Shown in pieces: positions 17,419 to 26,600 of a stretch of 64,000 nucleotides of DNA; positions within the stretch are counted from its first letter, which is position 1, and every line of letters begins with the position of its first letter. The stretch covers positions 1 to 64,000 of the forward strand of contig JAIXKK010000183.1 in the NCBI GenBank assembly GCA_026954325.1, given 5' to 3'. The notes under the pieces were generated by a model. That model saw nothing but the letters and a program-made list of their open reading frames with translations. It was not told where the DNA came from and ran no database searches. The position numbers were made by a program, and so were the translations under genes. The stretch is from Bryobacterales bacterium. GTDB taxonomy: Bacteria; Acidobacteriota; Terriglobia; Bryobacterales; Bryobacteraceae.

Positions 17419-19839
17419 ATGCCTGAGGGGAACTTCCAATACTGCGACGTCAGCCTGCCCGTGCCGCTCGACCGGGTGTTCACCTATTCGCTTCCGGAGA
17501 CGCTTCGCCATCGCGTCAAGCGCGGCTGCCGAATCCTGGCGCCCTTCGGACAGCGGAAACTGGCCGGCGTGGTGGTCCGCGTTCACGATGAGCACCCGGG
17601 GATCGAAACCCGTCAGGCCTTGCAACTGCTTGGCGAGGATCCGGCGATCGAGGAAGACCTCTTGGGCCTCGCCTCCTGGATTGCGAACTACTACTGCGCC
17701 CCGCTCGGTGAGGTGCTTCGCGCGATGATTCCGCTCTCATCCGAGGTGCGCCGCGGCAAGGTGTACACGCTTACCGACGCGGGGCGGGACGTGGCCCGCC
17801 AGCAGTTGATCGGCGAGGAGAGCGAAGATCCGGTCATCGTCATCCTGCGCCTGCTCGAGCACCGCGCCTTATCCGCGAACTACCTCGGCAAGAAGGTGAA
17901 GGATGCGGACAGGGTGCTTCGCTCCCTGCGGCGGAAAGGATTCATCGAGGCCGAGGATACCGCCGCCCAAAAAGATCCGCTACGGGCGCCCGCCGCCAGT
18001 CTGATGGTGGAGTTCCATTCCCGTGTCGAGGAGAAGCTCCGCAAGCCGGAGCGCGAATTGTTGTCCTTTCTCGAACTGCATCCGGGCGCCCACAACCTGG
18101 CGGAGGTGGATCAGGTGGTGAAGGGAGCCTCCCAATCCGCGCGCGCGCTGGCGCGCCGGGGCCACCTCACGTTGCGCCACGCCACAACCATCCACTACCA
18201 GGGCGAGGTTCGCGAACGGCATGCGCTCAACCCTCACCAACAGGAGGCGCTCCAACAGATCCGCGCCGGCATCGAGGCGCGCCGCTTCCAGACTTTCCTG
18301 CTGCAAGGCGTTACCGGTTCCGGAAAAACCGAGGTCTACCTCAGCGCCATCGAAGCCGCCCTCGCCCAAGGCCGGAGCACCCTCATGCTCGTCCCCGAAA
18401 TTGCCCTCACCCCCGCCGTGAGCAGCCAGTTCTTCCAGCGCTTTGGCGACCGCGTCGCCATCCTCCATTCGGCTTTCAGCGGTTCCGAGCGCGCCGAACA
18501 ATGGCGCGCCATCCGCGCGGGCAAGGCCATGGTGGTGGTGGGTACCCGGTCCGGCGTGTTCGCCCCTGTCCAAAATCTGGGGCTGATTGTGGTGGACGAG
18601 GAGCACGATCAAAGCTACAAACAGGAGGAAACGCCCCGCTACAACGGGCGGGATGTAGCCATTGTACGCGCCCGGGCCGCCGGCGCCTGCGTGCTGCTCG
18701 GTTCGGCCACGCCGAGCCTCGAATCCCGTTACAACGTCCATCGCGGCAAGTACACATTGCTCGAACTGCCTGTCCGCATCGCGGGCCGGCCCATGCCCGT
18801 AGTCGAGACTATCGACATGAGGCAGGAGTTCCTCGACACCCGCAAGCAGGCCACCTTCTCCCGCCGTCTCATCGAAGAGATCACCTCGCGTCTCGAGGCC
18901 CGCGAGCAGGTGATGATCCTCCATAACCGCCGTGGGTTCTCGAGCTTCGCCGCCTGCCGCTCCTGCGGCGAGCGCGTGGAATGCCGCAATTGCGCGGTCA
19001 CCCTCACCTATCACCACCGCGACCGCCGCATGCTCTGTCACTACTGCAACTACGCCGAGCGTCCTCCCAAACGGTGCCCGAAGTGCGGCAGCGAGCACGT
19101 CCATTTCCTGGGCACGGGCGCCGAGAAGGTGGAAGAAGAGCTGCATCTCGCCTTTCCGCGGGCGCGCATCGTACGCATGGACCGCGATACCGTCAGCGGC
19201 AAGCGCAAGTTTGAAACCATCCTCCACGGCTTTCGCGCCCATGAGTACGACATCCTCGTGGGCACCCAGATGATCGCCAAGGGACACGATATTCCCAACG
19301 TCACGCTGGTCGGCGTGGTCTCGGCGGATATCGGACTCGGCATGCCCGATTTTCGCGCCGCCGAGCGCACCTTCCAACTGCTGACGCAGGTTGCCGGACG
19401 CGCCGGGCGCGGCCACCTGCCGGGAGTGGTCATTGTCCAGACCATCAATCCCGATCATTACGCCGTCCGCTTCGCCGCTCTTCAGGATTACCGTCAGTTC
19501 TACGAAAAAGAGATCCAGTTTCGCCGCATGATGCGCTACCCTCCGTTCGCCGCCCTTGCCAATGTCATGGTTCGCAGCCGCAGCCAGCAGCAGGCCCTCG
19601 AAATGAGTGCCGAAATCGGTAACTTCTTCGGTCCCTCTCCGCGGGATCTGAAAATTCTCGGCCCCGCCGAGGCGCCGATTTCCCGCCTCAAAGAGGAGTT
19701 TCGCTATCAACTGTTGCTCAAAGCCGCCAACCGCAATCGGCTGAACGAACTGCTCCACAGCCTGCGCGCCTTCGCCGAACAGCGCCACTGGGCGCCTACC
19801 TCGCTCATCATTGACGTCGATCCGCTCAGTCTGTTGTAA
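17419..19839 (+). CDS. priA: Primosomal replication restart helicase PriA
   Basis: 806 residues. The N-terminal 3'-end-binding domain and winged helix are followed by the helicase core with Walker A GVTGSGKTE near residue 297-305 and the DEEH Walker B motif (VVDEEHDQSYK). Two zinc-binding clusters of paired Cys lie at about 512-560 (CRSCGE, CRNC, CHYC, CPKC). The late helicase motifs GTQMIAKGHD and QVAGRAGRG are intact. PriA reloads DnaB at stalled forks. The start is 29 bases from the divergent hutH start. Confidence 0.96.
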   Translation: MPEGNFQYCDVSLPVPLDRVFTYSLPETLRHRVKRGCRILAPFGQRKLAGVVVRVHDEHPGIETRQALQLLGEDPAIEEDLLGLASWIANYYCAPLGEVLRAMIPLSSEVRRGKVYTLTDAGRDVARQQLIGEESEDPVIVILRLLEHRALSANYLGKKVKDADRVLRSLRRKGFIEAEDTAAQKDPLRAPAASLMVEFHSRVEEKLRKPERELLSFLELHPGAHNLAEVDQVVKGASQSARALARRGHLTLRHATTIHYQGEVRERHALNPHQQEALQQIRAGIEARRFQTFLLQGVTGSGKTEVYLSAIEAALAQGRSTLMLVPEIALTPAVSSQFFQRFGDRVAILHSAFSGSERAEQWRAIRAGKAMVVVGTRSGVFAPVQNLGLIVVDEEHDQSYKQEETPRYNGRDVAIVRARAAGACVLLGSATPSLESRYNVHRGKYTLLELPVRIAGRPMPVVETIDMRQEFLDTRKQATFSRRLIEEITSRLEAREQVMILHNRRGFSSFAACRSCGERVECRNCAVTLTYHHRDRRMLCHYCNYAERPPKRCPKCGSEHVHFLGTGAEKVEEELHLAFPRARIVRMDRDTVSGKRKFETILHGFRAHEYDILVGTQMIAKGHDIPNVTLVGVVSADIGLGMPDFRAAERTFQLLTQVAGRAGRGHLPGVVIVQTINPDHYAVRFAALQDYRQFYEKEIQFRRMMRYPPFAALANVMVRSRSQQQALEMSAEIGNFFGPSPRDLKILGPAEAPISRLKEEFRYQLLLKAANRNRLNELLHSLRAFAEQRHWAPTSLIIDVDPLSLL

Positions 19840-19850
19840 TCGCGGGAACC

Positions 19851-20639
19851 GTGCGGGACTTCGAGATCATCAACGAGAACCTGCGAAACGCTCTCGCGGC
19901 TTTTTCCTATGTGCGCCATTCCGGCTATGCCGGCGAGGCGCCTGGCGTCAGTCTCGTCCACGCCGGAGTCAATTACAGCCTCTTCAATACCGCTCTGCTC
20001 ACCGAACCGGTCCCGGGCGGTCCCGTTCCGTTCAAGAATGTGTTGGACGAAGCCGAGAGTTTCTTCGAGAGGCGCTCCGCGCCATGGTCGCTGTGGTTTT
20101 GCGACGATCTGTTCACCGCCTCGGAGCGCCGGCGCTCGCGCATCTCCATGGCTGTTCGTGGGCTGCGCCTCATGATGGAAGCCCCCGGCATGATCGCCCG
20201 CCAGATCAGCGAACCGGACCGCGCCCTGCCTGAGTTGGACTGCCGTCCCGTGGGCGACGCCCGCACCCGCTCCGATTTCAGCCGCATCATGTCCGAGGCT
20301 TTTCAGGTTCCACCCGGCATGGCCGACGATGTGTACGCCGGCGAGCGGTTGTGGCAGGGGCCTTTGCGGGGCTTTATCGCCTATGTGGGCGACAAGCCCG
20401 TATCGACAACCGGTATCGTCCTGGGCGGCGATTCCATTGGCGTGTATGCCGTGGCGACGATGCCGCCGATGCAGCGCCGGGGCTACGGGGAAGCGCTCAT
20501 GCGGCGCGCCATTCACCAGGTTCGCCTCGAGACCGGCATCACCCGCAGCGTTCTCCAATCCAGCGCCGCCGGCTATCAACTCTACCTCCGCATGGGCTAC
20601 CGTAACGTGACGCGTTTCTCCGTCTATATTAAGACGTAG
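19851..20639 (+). CDS. GNAT-family N-acetyltransferase
   Basis: 262 residues from a GTG 11 bases after priA. The acetyl-CoA-binding motif A is visible near residues 205-216 (PPMQRRGYGEAL, the Q/R-x-x-G-x-G pattern) and is followed by motif B with a conserved Tyr (YQLYLRMGY). The N-terminal 140 residues are divergent and may form a second, degenerate GNAT lobe. The substrate is unknown. Position suggests co-transcription with priA, with no functional link evident. Confidence 0.85.
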   Translation: MRDFEIINENLRNALAAFSYVRHSGYAGEAPGVSLVHAGVNYSLFNTALLTEPVPGGPVPFKNVLDEAESFFERRSAPWSLWFCDDLFTASERRRSRISMAVRGLRLMMEAPGMIARQISEPDRALPELDCRPVGDARTRSDFSRIMSEAFQVPPGMADDVYAGERLWQGPLRGFIAYVGDKPVSTTGIVLGGDSIGVYAVATMPPMQRRGYGEALMRRAIHQVRLETGITRSVLQSSAAGYQLYLRMGYRNVTRFSVYIKT

Positions 20640-20643
20640 GAAT

Positions 20644-21261
20644 ATGAAACCACACCAGTCACGGCGCCGCGGCGGCGCGGGCCGGAACATCCGATGCGAA
20701 GGCTGTGGCGAACTCTCGCCTGGCTATGACATCGTTAATTTCACTTCCGCCGGGGCTCTCCGCAAATCCTTGTGTACACGGTGCTTCAATCAGCAGGTTG
20801 CCGCACTCGATGGACTGGAACGCTTCGAGCATGTCCGTTTCGAACCTGTAACCATTACCGGGCGTGATCGGAGAGCCCACACGTTCCACTTTCGCACGCG
20901 CTTGTTAGGGCCTGACGTCGCCATCGATGCTTTCGAGTTGCGCAAGGGCGTCCCCGCCGGTTATCAGTTTCAGATCATCGGCGATGCCGAGGAAGATCTC
21001 CTGGCCCTTCTGGGCCGCTTGCTCGAAAAGATTCGCCGCGCCCTCTCCATTCAGCATCTTTCCAAGGGCAGGTTCGGGCTCCAGATCAAAGACCGCGCCA
21101 TCCGCGGCCGGATTACTTCCGTTTCCGATTCGGGCGATTATGTCACTGTGCTCGTCGTGGACGGCCGGGAGATCACCTGGGAAGAATTCGGCAGGATGTG
21201 TCTGACTTTCGAAGGCTGGCATTTTCAACTCAAGATGTTCAACAAAAGCGAAGAACCGTGA
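20644..21261 (+). CDS. Zinc-ribbon protein of unknown function
   Basis: 205 residues starting 4 bases after the GNAT gene. The N-terminus holds two CxxC knuckles (CEGCG near 18 and CTRCF near 45), which should bind one zinc. The rest is a compact alpha/beta region with a motif DGREITWEEFGRM near the C-terminus. I do not recognise a named family with certainty; similar small proteins carry DUF domains. No signal peptide or membrane segment is present, so it is cytoplasmic. A nucleic-acid or protein-binding role is possible from the ribbon. Confidence 0.7.
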   Translation: MKPHQSRRRGGAGRNIRCEGCGELSPGYDIVNFTSAGALRKSLCTRCFNQQVAALDGLERFEHVRFEPVTITGRDRRAHTFHFRTRLLGPDVAIDAFELRKGVPAGYQFQIIGDAEEDLLALLGRLLEKIRRALSIQHLSKGRFGLQIKDRAIRGRITSVSDSGDYVTVLVVDGREITWEEFGRMCLTFEGWHFQLKMFNKSEEP

Positions 21262-21290
21262 TTCCCGCGTGTACGCCCCGCCGGCGGTGC

Positions 21291-21296
21291 TAGAAT
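21291..21296 (+). promoter_or_regulatory. -10-like element close to the glucokinase start
   Basis: TAGAAT (5 of 6 consensus bases) lies 9 bases before the ATG and no ribosome site is present between them, so transcription could start only a few bases before the start codon. Confidence 0.4.
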
Positions 21297-21305
21297 CTTC
21301 ACTTC

Positions 21306-22235
21306 ATGCCGGAATACGCAATTGGAGTGGATCTCGGCGGTACGAATTTGAAAGCCGCCGCCATTGCGTCCAGCGGCGAGATGCTGGACCGCACCAACGC
21401 AACAACGGACCTGACCGAGGGCCCCGAGCGCGTCGTTGACGACATCGTCGCCTGCATCGAATCCCTTCGCGACCGCTTTGCCGGTTCGCGCCTCGCCGGC
21501 GCCGGCATCGGCGTGCCCGGATTCATCCGCATGGCCGAAGGCTTCATCGTCGGCTCGCACAATCTGCCGCCTCTCAACAACTACCCCATCCGGGACGCCA
21601 TTGAAAAACGTCTTGGAACCCAGGTGTTCCTCGAGAATGACGCCAACGCCGCCGCCCTCGGCGAGAAGTGGATGGGCGCGGGCCGCGATGTCGAGGATCT
21701 GGTGTTGCTCACTCTGGGCACGGGCATCGGGGGCGGAGTCATCTCGCGCGGGCGCGTCATGCACGGCTTCGTGGGCATGGCGGCCGAACTGGGACACATC
21801 ACCGTGGTCCCGAATGGTAATCCCTGCGGCTGCGGCAATCGCGGATGTGTGGAAAAACACGCGTCCGCAACCGCCATCGAGAGCATGGCCAACCTGCTCG
21901 CCCTCGGCCAGAATCTCTCCGCCAAGGATGTCTACGATCTTGCTGTCGCCGGCGAGGAACGGGCGCGCGCCATCTTCAAGACGATGGGCCAATGCCTGGG
22001 TATCGCAATTGCCAGTCTCATCAATATCTTCAATTACCCGCTCTATCTGATGAGCGGAGGCGTGCTGGCCGCCTGGGATTACTTCTATCCGGCGCTGCTC
22101 GATGAGGTGCGGTGGCGCAGCTTTACCTTCCGCAACACAAACACGAGGATTGAAAAAGCGCTTCTCGGAAGTGAAGCGGGGCTCTACGGCGCCGCCTATC
22201 TTCCCGTGCAGGCGCAACTGACCACCAGACACTGA
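21306..22235 (+). CDS. glk: ROK-family glucokinase
   Basis: 309 residues. The N-terminal phosphate-binding motif GVDLGGTNLKAA, the catalytic block ENDANAAALGE and the ROK zinc signature CGCGNRGCVE are all present, and there is no helix-turn-helix, so this is a kinase and not a regulator. It phosphorylates glucose or a close hexose with ATP. The symbol is given for the most likely role. It starts 44 bases after the zinc-ribbon gene with a -10-like site just before the ATG, and is followed by the broken amidohydrolase. Confidence 0.85.
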   Translation: MPEYAIGVDLGGTNLKAAAIASSGEMLDRTNATTDLTEGPERVVDDIVACIESLRDRFAGSRLAGAGIGVPGFIRMAEGFIVGSHNLPPLNNYPIRDAIEKRLGTQVFLENDANAAALGEKWMGAGRDVEDLVLLTLGTGIGGGVISRGRVMHGFVGMAAELGHITVVPNGNPCGCGNRGCVEKHASATAIESMANLLALGQNLSAKDVYDLAVAGEERARAIFKTMGQCLGIAIASLINIFNYPLYLMSGGVLAAWDYFYPALLDEVRWRSFTFRNTNTRIEKALLGSEAGLYGAAYLPVQAQLTTRH

Positions 22236-22257
22236 GCGCCCCCGGGAGGGTTCGAAA

Positions 22258-23246
22258 TTGAAGTTTTCACCGCTGTTGCTGGGCGGCGTCCGCCAACAAC
22301 TCGCGCTGTTCAGCCGCTACGGAATCACCACTGTCGTCAGCCTTGGCGGCGAGGAAGAGGCGGCATTCCGTGTGAGAGATGCGCAGGAGACCCCGGCGCT
22401 TTCCCATGCCCGCATCTACCTGGCGGGAACGGTCATCGCCGCCAACACCCCCGAAGAAGGTCGGCGGATGGTGGACAACGCCGCCGCCGCCAGGCCAAAC
22501 CTCATTAAGATCCGCGTCGATGACAACCTCGGCACAACCCGCAAGATTCCGCCGGATGTCTATCGCGCGGTCATCGGCGAGGCCCACAAGCAACGCCTCC
22601 CCCTCGCCGTACATTTCTTCTATCTCGACGACGCTAAGGACCTGGCGCGTTCCGGAGCCGATTTCCTGGCGCACAGTGTCCGCGACAAGACTGTCGACGA
22701 CGAGTTCCTCTCGCTCGTCAAAATCCGGAACATCCCCTATTGCCCCACGCTCACCCGCGAATTGTCCACCTTCGTCTACGAAGACATCCCCGCTTTCTTC
22801 ACGGATCCTTTTTTCTGCGCGAGGCCCGGCCGCAAGTGATTGCCGCGTTGAAAGACCCCGCCCGCCAGCAGGCGATGCGCGTCAACAAGATGAGCCAGGC
22901 CTACAAGGCTGCGTTGCCCGTCGCCAAGAGCAATCTCAAGAAACTGGCCGAGGCCGGCGTTCCGATCCTCATGGGCACCGATTCCGGAGCCACCGCCGCC
23001 CGCTTCGAGGGCTACTTCGAACATCTGGAAATGCAGATGATGGGGGATGCCGGAATGTCGCCCAGGGAGATTCTCCTCTCGGCCACCGGTGTTCCCGCCA
23101 GAGCCCTTAAACTGAAGGATATCGGGACCCTCGAGAAGGGAAAATGGGCTGACCTCGTGGTCTACGACAGGAACCCGCTCGAGGATATCGAAAACACGAA
23201 AACGATCACGGCGGTGTATATCGCCGGGAATGAGGTGAAAAGGTAA
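22258..23246 (+). pseudogene. Amidohydrolase (imidazolonepropionase-like), 5'-truncated and frameshifted
   Basis: Two overlapping frames together make the back two-thirds of a metal-dependent amidohydrolase. The first (22258-22839) carries the metal/ligand His region (LAVHFFYLDDAKDLA, FLAHSVRD). The second, entered near 22808-22814, continues with LREARPQVIAALKDP and the block VPILMGTDSG with the catalytic Asp, then the C-terminal GTLEKGKWADLVVYDRNP. The switch lies in or beside a run of six T: one missing base there would restore FFTDPFFLREARP. The N-terminal part, including the HxH zinc motif and any signal peptide, is absent, and the frame starts with a weak TTG. It is therefore a pseudogene even if the frameshift were an assembly error. 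Confidence 0.8.
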
Positions 23247-23249
23247 GTG

Positions 23250-23774
23250 ATGCCCCAAGCAGTTGTCCGCCCGGATAGCTCCGAATACGCCGCATATTAC
23301 GCCAGGTACGTGCAGATTGTAGGCGATGGCGATGTAAGGATGACGTTGCAATCCCAGGTGGAAGAGACGCTCGCCACCCTGCGCGCCCTTACTCCCGAGC
23401 AGACCTTCAAACGCTACGCCGGCGGGAAATGGAGCATCCGCGAGGTGGTGGGCCATATCATCGACGCCGAGCGCATCTTCGCCTACCGGGCCTTGCGATT
23501 CGCCCGCAATGACCGGACGCCGCTGCACGGCTTCGAGCAGGACGGCTACATCGCACCCGGGCGCTTCGACGAACGGCCATGGGAGGACCTCCTCGAGGAA
23601 CTCGAAGTCGTGCGCCGCGGCACCCTGCTGCTGCTCGGCGGCTTCGATGAAGCGGCGTGGCTGCGCCGCGGCGTGGCGAGCGGCGCCGAAATCACCGTGC
23701 GCGCGCTGGCCTATGTGATTGCGGGCCACGAACTCCATCACATGAAGATTGTACGGGAGCGCTATTTGACATAG
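23250..23774 (+). CDS. DinB-family metal-binding protein
   Basis: 174 residues from ATG 23250 (a GTG at 23247 is an alternative). The four-helix DinB/YfiT fold is suggested by WSIREVVGHIIDAERIF, with its His, and the C-terminal GHELHHMKI. These three His form the usual metal site. Family members include thiol transferases (mycothiol, bacillithiol dependent) and stress proteins. The actual function is not predictable. The start sits 3-4 bases behind the amidohydrolase pseudogene stop, so the two were probably one message. Confidence 0.85.
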   Translation: MPQAVVRPDSSEYAAYYARYVQIVGDGDVRMTLQSQVEETLATLRALTPEQTFKRYAGGKWSIREVVGHIIDAERIFAYRALRFARNDRTPLHGFEQDGYIAPGRFDERPWEDLLEELEVVRRGTLLLLGGFDEAAWLRRGVASGAEITVRALAYVIAGHELHHMKIVRERYLT

Positions 23775-23805
23775 CCGCCGTAAAGCATCCGGCCCGGGCG
23801 CGCGC

Positions 23806-23920
23806 CTCCGCGTGGTTCCGCTGTCGAGGACCACCGTTCATCACCACAAACTCAATTCCGAAGCACATGCATGTTCGAGGCACGGCCGGCTCCCTCGGCA
23901 AGCAACTTTCTGTATTCGAT
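23806..23920 (-). pseudogene. Possible remnant of a PhnB-like VOC protein
   Basis: On the minus strand the stretch reads CFGIEFVVMNGGP, very like the EF-x-x-x-NGGP core of PhnB/3-demethylubiquinone-methyltransferase-like VOC proteins, preceded by CLPREPAV where these proteins have a GEPG-type turn. The surrounding frame does not continue as a VOC fold and has no proper start. I read it as a decayed fragment in the gap between the DinB gene and cysD; the match is by eye only. Confidence 0.3.
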
Positions 23921-23993
23921 GACCGCACGCCTGGCGCTATTCCGTCCGGTGGAGGCGCTGCCTTTGAGGGGAACGGTGAATCTCCAATTCCTA

Positions 23994-24023
23994 TGGACAA
24001 TTAGACAATCCCTCTGTTACGAT
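23994..24023 (+). promoter_or_regulatory. Candidate promoter of the cysD-cysN-cysH unit
   Basis: TGGACA (5 of 6) at 23994-23999, an 18-base spacer and TACGAT (4 of 6) at 24018-24023. The -10 ends 6 bases before the cysD ATG, which would place the transcription start at or next to the start codon. There is no ribosome site in this interval. Confidence 0.4.
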
Positions 24024-24029
24024 ATCTCC

Positions 24030-24932
24030 ATGTCCTCGCTTTCCCACCTCCGGGCCTTGGAGGCGGAATCCATCCACATCCTGCGTGAAGTGGCTGCTGA
24101 GTTTGCCAAGCCAGTCATGCTGTACTCCATCGGGAAGGACTCCTCGGTGATGCTCCGCCTGGCGCAAAAGGCCTTCCATCCCGGTAAGATCCCCTTCCCC
24201 CTCCTCCACATCGACACCACTTATAAGTTCAAGGAAATGATCGAATTCCGGGATTGGTATCCCGCCTCCATCGGTGCGGACCTGCGCGTATATGTGAACC
24301 GCGAGGCACGCGATGCCGGCGCGAATCCTGTATCGCTCGGCACCTCCAAATGCTGCGGACTCCTGAAGACCCGTGCTCTGCTGAACGCCCTGAGCGAAGG
24401 GGGGTACGACGCCGCCTTTGGAGGCGCGCGGCGTGATGAAGAGAAATCCCGGGCCAAGGAACGCATCTACTCGTTCCGCGATCAGTACGGGCAGTGGGAC
24501 CCGAAGAACCAGCGTCCTGAACTGTGGAATGTCTTCAACAGCCGCATCGACAAGGGGCAGTCCATTCGCGTCTTTCCGCTCTCCAACTGGACCGAGATCG
24601 ACGTCTGGCACTATATCCACCTCGAGAACATTACGGTGGTGCCGCTCTATTTCGCCAAGCCAAGGCCAATGGTGGTTCGCGGAGGCTCCCTCATCCCAAT
24701 GGAACACGGCGTGATTCCGCTGCTGCCGGGCGAGGCGCCGCAAATGGTGATGTGCCGCATGCGCTCACTGGGGTGCACGCCCTGCACCGGAGCCATCCGC
24801 TCCGAAGCCGGGTCCGTGCCCCAGATCATCGAAGAATTGCTGCGCTTCCGGCGCTCGGAGCGCGAGAACCGGATTATTGACCACGACCAGGAAGGTTCCA
24901 TGGAATTGAAGAAACGCGAGGGCTACTTCTAA
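24030..24932 (+). CDS. cysD: Sulfate adenylyltransferase subunit 2
   Basis: 300 residues from ATG 24030, the normal CysD length; the frame is open upstream, but that part shows no homology. The PP-loop reads YSIGKDSSVML near residues 31-41, and the family blocks FGGARRDEEKSRAKER and RSLGCTPCTGA are present. With CysN it forms APS from ATP and sulfate. The stop overlaps the cysN ATG (TAATG), so the subunits are translationally coupled. Confidence 0.96.
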   Translation: MSSLSHLRALEAESIHILREVAAEFAKPVMLYSIGKDSSVMLRLAQKAFHPGKIPFPLLHIDTTYKFKEMIEFRDWYPASIGADLRVYVNREARDAGANPVSLGTSKCCGLLKTRALLNALSEGGYDAAFGGARRDEEKSRAKERIYSFRDQYGQWDPKNQRPELWNVFNSRIDKGQSIRVFPLSNWTEIDVWHYIHLENITVVPLYFAKPRPMVVRGGSLIPMEHGVIPLLPGEAPQMVMCRMRSLGCTPCTGAIRSEAGSVPQIIEELLRFRRSERENRIIDHDQEGSMELKKREGYF

Positions 24933-26599
24933 TGATCGCCGCGGAAACAAATCCCGAATCGCTCTCGGCCGAGTCTCTCTCGATAGACGAGTTCCTGGCG
25001 CGGGAACTGAACAAGGAATTACTGAGGTTTTCCACCGCCGGCAGCGTCGATGACGGCAAATCCACGCTCATCGGACGTCTGCTGTATGACGCGCGCGGCA
25101 TCTACGAAGATCAACTCGACTCCATTCGTAAAAGCAAGGTGAACCGCTCGAGCGGCGCCATCGATTTCTCTCTTCTCACCGATGGCCTTCGCGCGGAGCG
25201 CGAGCAGGGCATCACCATCGACGTCGCCTACCGCTACTTCTCCACGCCGCGCCGTAAGTTCATCATCGCGGATACGCCCGGACATGAACAATACACGCGC
25301 AACATGGCCACGGGCGCCTCGACCGCGCAGCTTGCCATCGTTCTCGTGGATGCGCGCAACGGAGTGCTTCCGCAAACGCGCCGCCACGCCACCATTTCGA
25401 GCCTGCTCGGCATTCCCCGTATTGTGCTGGCCGTGAACAAGATGGATCTGGTGAACTATTCCCGGGAAGTATTCGAGAAGATTCGCGCGGATTTCTTGCA
25501 TTTTTCGCGGGATTTTGAGTTTGAGGAAATCCAGCCCATCCCCATCAGCGCGCTTGAAGGAGAGAACGTCGCGCGCCGCGGGGTACGGATGCCCTGGTAC
25601 GACGGTCCCGCCCTCCTCGAATACCTGGAAGCGGCGCCCGTATCGGCGGCTACGAACTCGAGCCCCCTACGCTTTCCCGTGCAGTACGTCATTCGCCCCA
25701 ACCAGCATTTTCGCGGCTACGCCGGACAGATTGCGAGCGGAACGCTGCGCGTGGGCGACCCTGTTACCGTGCTGCCTTCGGGCCAGTCGAGCCGGATTGC
25801 TTCCATCGCCACCTTCGACGGCGAACTGCAATCCGCGCATGCGCCCATGTCTATCACGGTGACCCTCGAAGACGAACGGGATATCAGCCGCGGGGACATG
25901 CTGGTGCACCCCGAAGAGCAACCACATGCCGCGCGGCGGTTCGAAGCAAACCTCGTGTGGATGGCCGAAGACCCGCTGGCGGCCGGGCGGAGTCTGTTGT
26001 TGAAGCACACCGCGCAGCAGGTGTCCGCGCGGGTGCACTCCATCGAAAGCCGTCTCGATATCCACACTATGGAACGGAAACCGGCTGGCGCCCTTTCCCT
26101 GAACGACATCGGCGCCGTGCGGATCGATGCCAGCCGCCCCATCTTCTTCGACCGCTACCGCGACAACCGCCTCACCGGGGCCTTCATTTTGATCGACCCG
26201 CTCACCAATGGCACCGTCGGCGCCGGCATGATTCAATCGGCTATTCAGCGCCGGGCCCTCGACCTGGGTCATGTCACTCCGGAAGAGCGTTACGAGAGAA
26301 ACGGTCACGGTCCGGCGTTGCTTGCGCTGGCCAACGGTCCGCTCGCCCTGCGTCTGGAACGGCGATTGTTTGACCACGGCTGCCAGGTGCTCGCGGTGGC
26401 CCCGGGAACCCACTCGGCCACCCTCTATGCGGCCGGATTGATTGTCATTTCGCCCTGGTTCGCCGACGCGCGGGCGATTGACCTCAACCGCCTGCCTCTG
26501 CCCAAGGACGAGGATGCGGCGGCCGACGCCATCATGGCCTATCTCGAACAAAACGGCACCCTGGCTACGGACCGCTTCAGCGGCGGAGAGGGAATCTGA
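24932..26599 (+). CDS. cysN: Sulfate adenylyltransferase subunit 1 with a vestigial APS-kinase tail
   Basis: 555 residues. Residues 1-447 are a normal CysN GTPase: P-loop GSVDDGKST near 37-45, ADTPGHEQY and VNKMDL, followed by the beta-barrel domains. The last 108 residues (448-555) look like the shell of a CysC APS kinase: RNGHGPALLALA stands where fused enzymes have HGPAVVWLTG, RLERRLFDHGCQVL aligns with the helix after the P-loop, and YAAGLIVISPW matches a later strand. The SGSGKST P-loop itself and the DGDN region are missing, so the tail cannot bind ATP. The protein should still drive GTP-dependent APS formation with CysD, and the APS-type reductase that follows needs no PAPS. Confidence 0.93.
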   Translation: MIAAETNPESLSAESLSIDEFLARELNKELLRFSTAGSVDDGKSTLIGRLLYDARGIYEDQLDSIRKSKVNRSSGAIDFSLLTDGLRAEREQGITIDVAYRYFSTPRRKFIIADTPGHEQYTRNMATGASTAQLAIVLVDARNGVLPQTRRHATISSLLGIPRIVLAVNKMDLVNYSREVFEKIRADFLHFSRDFEFEEIQPIPISALEGENVARRGVRMPWYDGPALLEYLEAAPVSAATNSSPLRFPVQYVIRPNQHFRGYAGQIASGTLRVGDPVTVLPSGQSSRIASIATFDGELQSAHAPMSITVTLEDERDISRGDMLVHPEEQPHAARRFEANLVWMAEDPLAAGRSLLLKHTAQQVSARVHSIESRLDIHTMERKPAGALSLNDIGAVRIDASRPIFFDRYRDNRLTGAFILIDPLTNGTVGAGMIQSAIQRRALDLGHVTPEERYERNGHGPALLALANGPLALRLERRLFDHGCQVLAVAPGTHSATLYAAGLIVISPWFADARAIDLNRLPLPKDEDAAADAIMAYLEQNGTLATDRFSGGEGI

Positions 26600-26600
26600 C

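Noticed and set aside
17980..19788. A 602-codon open frame on the minus strand opposite priA
   Set aside because: It is an antisense shadow of the high-GC priA gene; the product has no fold-like pattern and no family motif, while priA is complete.
23871..24029. A 53-residue N-terminal extension of CysD
   Set aside because: It has no similarity to CysD and overlaps the candidate promoter; the normal 300-residue start is at 24030.
24932..26599. Calling the gene a bifunctional CysNC
   Set aside because: The APS-kinase P-loop and core are missing, so the tail cannot be a working kinase.
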